From: Solirubrobacterales bacterium
GTDB taxonomy: Bacteria > Actinomycetota > Thermoleophilia > Solirubrobacterales > Solirubrobacteraceae
Reading direction: 5' to 3'
Assembly (NCBI GenBank): GCA_003244035.1
Contig: QHBV01000179.1
Location: 1 to 16,457, forward strand
Length of the DNA stretch: 16,457 nt
Part shown: positions 14,572-16,457 of the stretch, piece by piece
Layout of the letters: each line of letters opens with the position of its first letter
Position numbering within the stretch: the stretch's first letter is position 1
Program-made: the position numbers and the translations under genes
Notes under the pieces: generated by a model
The model's database searches: none
Seen by the model: only the letters and a program-made list of their open reading frames with translations
Told to the model about the DNA's origin: nothing

Positions 14572-15250
14572 ACCCGGCGCGCCACAGGATCACGATCAGC
14601 GCACGTAACCTGGCGGCGTTCGGGCCAGCGCCCGCGGCGCGCATGACCGCGATGATCTCGTCGACCGCGTTGAGTTCGACCTCGGGGTATGCGTCGCCCT
14701 TGCCCGACCGGACGACGACGAGGCCCTCACGCGCCGAGATGCGGACGTCCGCGGCCTGCAGGGCTGCGGCCTCGGACAGCCGCAGACCGGTGAACAGCAG
14801 CAGCGCGACGATCGCGCGGTCGCGCGCCATGGACTCCTCGGCCGCCTGCAGCAGCAGCAGCTGCGCGTCGACGTCCAGCGCTCGCGGCGCGCTTCGCGGT
14901 AGCTCCTCGCGGCGCACGATCGCCGCCCGGAGCCCGAGGAAGCGAAAGAGGTGATCCATACCGGCGAGCGCCTGGTTGACCGACGCCGGCGACAAGCCAC
15001 GAGCGATCTTCATGTGGCGCTTGTAGGCGCGGGCGGCGAGATCACGCGCGCGCGGCGCGCCGAGCGCTTCGCTCGGCCCCACGTCGCGTTGATCGAGCCA
15101 CGCGACGAATGCGGTCGCTGCTGCGAGGTACGCCTCGCGGGTGCGGGCCGACGGCGCCTGCTCGGCGAGCCGCCCGTCGTAGTCGGCGAGCACCGCGGCC
15201 GGGTCACGCCTGTTGATGGAACCGTCTTGGGCGTCTTGCGGACCAGCCAT
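14546..15250 (-). CDS. Truncated tyrosine recombinase/integrase, apparently chimeric
   Basis: The N-terminal SAM-like core-binding domain (about 20-110) has the expected SARTREAYLAAATAFVAWL and SPASVNQALAGMDHLFRFLG. The start of the catalytic domain follows with LLLFTGLRLSEAAAL (151-165, catalytic Arg157) and the beta-hairpin lysine RSGKGDAYPEVELN (181-194, Lys184). The expected HxLRH, LGH and nucleophilic tyrosine are absent. From about residue 196 the sequence looks like the start of another integrase catalytic domain (VDEIIAVMRAAGAGP, then LRALIVILWRAGFR, 215-228). It breaks off at the sensor-kinase stop codon and ends PVLQAG. I infer a recombination scar or mobile-element remnant without recombinase activity. 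The ATG at 15250 has no obvious ribosome site. Confidence 0.75.
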   Translation of the reverse strand: MAGPQDAQDGSINRRDPAAVLADYDGRLAEQAPSARTREAYLAAATAFVAWLDQRDVGPSEALGAPRARDLAARAYKRHMKIARGLSPASVNQALAGMDHLFRFLGLRAAIVRREELPRSAPRALDVDAQLLLLQAAEESMARDRAIVALLLFTGLRLSEAAALQAADVRISAREGLVVVRSGKGDAYPEVELNAVDEIIAVMRAAGAGPNAARLRALIVILWRAGFRPVLQAG

Positions 15251-15353
15251 CTACGCACTGATAGAAGCCCGGCCGGACGGAAGTTCGATCAACGGCCATT
15301 GGAGGAAGCTCGCGAGCGAGGCAGAGCGGTGACAACGACCTCGTAGATGTGAT

Positions 15354-15364
15354 AAGGGAAGGGG
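15354..15364 (+). promoter_or_regulatory. Purine-rich ribosome binding site for the exported protein
   Basis: AAGGGAAGGGG lies directly before the ATG at 15365. Its AAGGGA part gives usable Shine-Dalgarno spacing, which supports this start. Confidence 0.5.
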
Positions 15365-16387
15365 ATGTTGGTCGAAGGGCGTCATCGGTCGGATCGACGG
15401 AGAGTCGGCCTGAGCCCTCGCTTCGGGATTGCTTCTCTCGCGATGCTCGCCGTGGTCGCGTGCGCCGCTTCCGGCGCAACGGCCAAGACCGCCCCCCGGC
15501 TGTCCCTGATCGCACTCGCGCCGGGCAACATCCGCGTCCACGACGGCGGCCAGCTCGCGATCGGCGTCCTGTGTCGCGCGAACTCCAGCGCCTGCGCCGG
15601 CCGGGTGCTGATCAGCCCTTTGCACTCTTCGCCGCACAGCGCACCGCTGGCCGCGGTCAACATCCGCCTGCGCTCCGGCCGCGAGTCAGTGGTCGCGATC
15701 GCGCTCACGCGCGCAGGCCGTCGAGCGCTGGCGCGCCAGCACCGGCTACGGGTGCGGATCATCATCCATGCCCGCGACGAGGCGCATCGGCTCGCTGCCT
15801 TGAGTGCCAAGCGAACACTCGTGCCCGGCTCTGCTGTCGGGTGCTGGCCGAGATTCGTGCCTGGACAGGCCTTCTCACTGGCCAACTCGCCTACCGCTCG
15901 CGGGTTCACCTATTTGAACGGAAGCGTCGGCGACCCTAGTACCGACGGTTGCCTTTACCGCCTGGACGACGCATTCCGGCTCGACAATCCGCCCGAAACA
16001 GCAGTAGACGTCCCGATCAAGTTCGCCGATCCGTACGTGGCGACCGTGCTGGATGGCGGCAGCGTGATTACGCAGAACCCGCCGCCGTTTTACGACGTGG
16101 CGTCATGGGATCTGCGCACCGGCAGGCGCGTGCATCTCGACCGGCTGACTATCGGTGGAGAGGACGAGGTGAGCCTCGTGGTCAGCCCGACCGACGGGGC
16201 GATCGCATGTATCTCCGGCTTCGAGGGGCCCGACCCCAGTGACATCGTCATTGTCGGCGCCGACGACGCTGATGGCTATCGCACGCTGGACACCAGCAAC
16301 GGAATCAACATCGCTTCGCTTGCGATCTCCGGCAACATCGTGAGCTGGACGGACAACGGACAGACGCGAACTGCGACGTTGCGGTAG
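15365..16387 (+). CDS. Exported protein of unknown function with Ig-like N-terminal and propeller-like C-terminal regions
   Basis: I do not recognise a named family in this 340-residue protein. A basic n-region (RHRSDRRR) and hydrophobic helix (about 20-37) form an export signal. Cleavage after GATA (residue 40) is plausible, while VVAC (Cys33) could serve as a lipobox. Residues about 45-155 look like a small beta-sandwich with cysteines at 70 and 77 and a basic LTRAGRRALARQHRLRVRI segment, common in secreted proteins of Thermoleophilia. The C-terminal part (DVASWDLRTGRRVHL, LVVSPTDGAIACI, SLAISGNIVSWTDNG) has beta-propeller-like blades but too few for a closed propeller. It is transcribed divergently from the integrase remnant with a 114-base gap. 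A surface or structural role is a guess. Confidence 0.75.
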   Translation: MLVEGRHRSDRRRVGLSPRFGIASLAMLAVVACAASGATAKTAPRLSLIALAPGNIRVHDGGQLAIGVLCRANSSACAGRVLISPLHSSPHSAPLAAVNIRLRSGRESVVAIALTRAGRRALARQHRLRVRIIIHARDEAHRLAALSAKRTLVPGSAVGCWPRFVPGQAFSLANSPTARGFTYLNGSVGDPSTDGCLYRLDDAFRLDNPPETAVDVPIKFADPYVATVLDGGSVITQNPPPFYDVASWDLRTGRRVHLDRLTIGGEDEVSLVVSPTDGAIACISGFEGPDPSDIVIVGADDADGYRTLDTSNGINIASLAISGNIVSWTDNGQTRTATLR

Positions 16388-16457
16388 CCCATCAGCATTG
16401 CTGTGTGCAAGAGAGATTGTCACCGCTCGAGCCAGCTAGTTCGACTTGGTGGCCAGA

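Noticed and set aside
1..16457. CRISPR arrays, tRNA or rRNA genes, complete insertion sequences
   Set aside because: No regularly spaced repeats, no recognisable tRNA T-loop or rRNA segment, and no transposase or paired terminal repeats were seen by eye.
16388..16457. Short CAGCA/TGCTG hairpin after the last gene as a terminator
   Set aside because: The stem is five bases with a one-base loop and no T-run; too weak to support.

Overview
The window is GC-rich bacterial DNA with tightly packed genes, many GTG/TTG starts and repeated ATGA/GTGA start-stop overlaps. The families point to a high-GC Gram-positive actinobacterium. They include a polytopic cytochrome b/molybdopterin oxidoreductase of the streptomycete type, an MptA/B-like mannosyltransferase and an Ig-like secreted protein. 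The style of the secreted protein and the integrase suggests Thermoleophilia (Solirubrobacterales), but that lineage call is inference, not proof.

Layout. (1) 26-2273, plus strand: an eight-TM FtsX-type ABC permease broken by a one-base frameshift at 1614-1617. (2) 2270-3765, plus strand: a Tat-lipoprotein signal and a calcineurin-like metallophosphoesterase, separated by a second frameshift. (3) 3740-5037, minus strand: a class I methyltransferase and a DUF2064/TIGR04282 nucleotide-diphospho-sugar-transferase-like protein, coupled by a 4-base overlap. (4) 5038-5182: a short divergent control region with an inverted repeat and a tandem imperfect repeat. (5) 5183-7009, plus strand: the cytochrome b-type/molybdopterin oxidoreductase fusion and a small four-TM companion. 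(6) 6984-10087, minus strand: an NAD-dependent sugar epimerase and a large GT-C-like membrane protein. (7) 10171-12185, plus strand: a GT2 glycosyltransferase overlapping a polyprenol-phosphomannose-dependent mannosyltransferase-like GT-C protein. (8) 12186-12781: about 600 bases with no recognised gene. (9) 12782-14571: an OmpR-type response regulator and a short-loop sensor kinase. (10) 14546-15250, minus strand: a truncated, apparently chimeric tyrosine recombinase. (11) 15365-16387, plus strand: an exported protein of unknown function.

How the genes may work together. The central block (3740-14571) joins sugar-nucleotide modification, polyprenyl-phosphate sugar donor synthesis, two membrane GT-C-type proteins, a methyltransferase, a membrane molybdoenzyme and a two-component system. 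A reasonable hypothesis is an envelope or secreted glycan pathway with an attached redox module and its own regulator. Parts of this set (molybdoenzyme, DUF2064, GT2, methyltransferase, epimerase, two-component pair) seem from memory to co-occur in other actinobacteria, but no substrate can be read from the sequence. The clearest oddities are the two opposite-sign frameshifts within 800 bases, the chimeric integrase, the tandem repeat in the divergent promoter region, and three convergent gene pairs that each overlap by exactly 26 bases.
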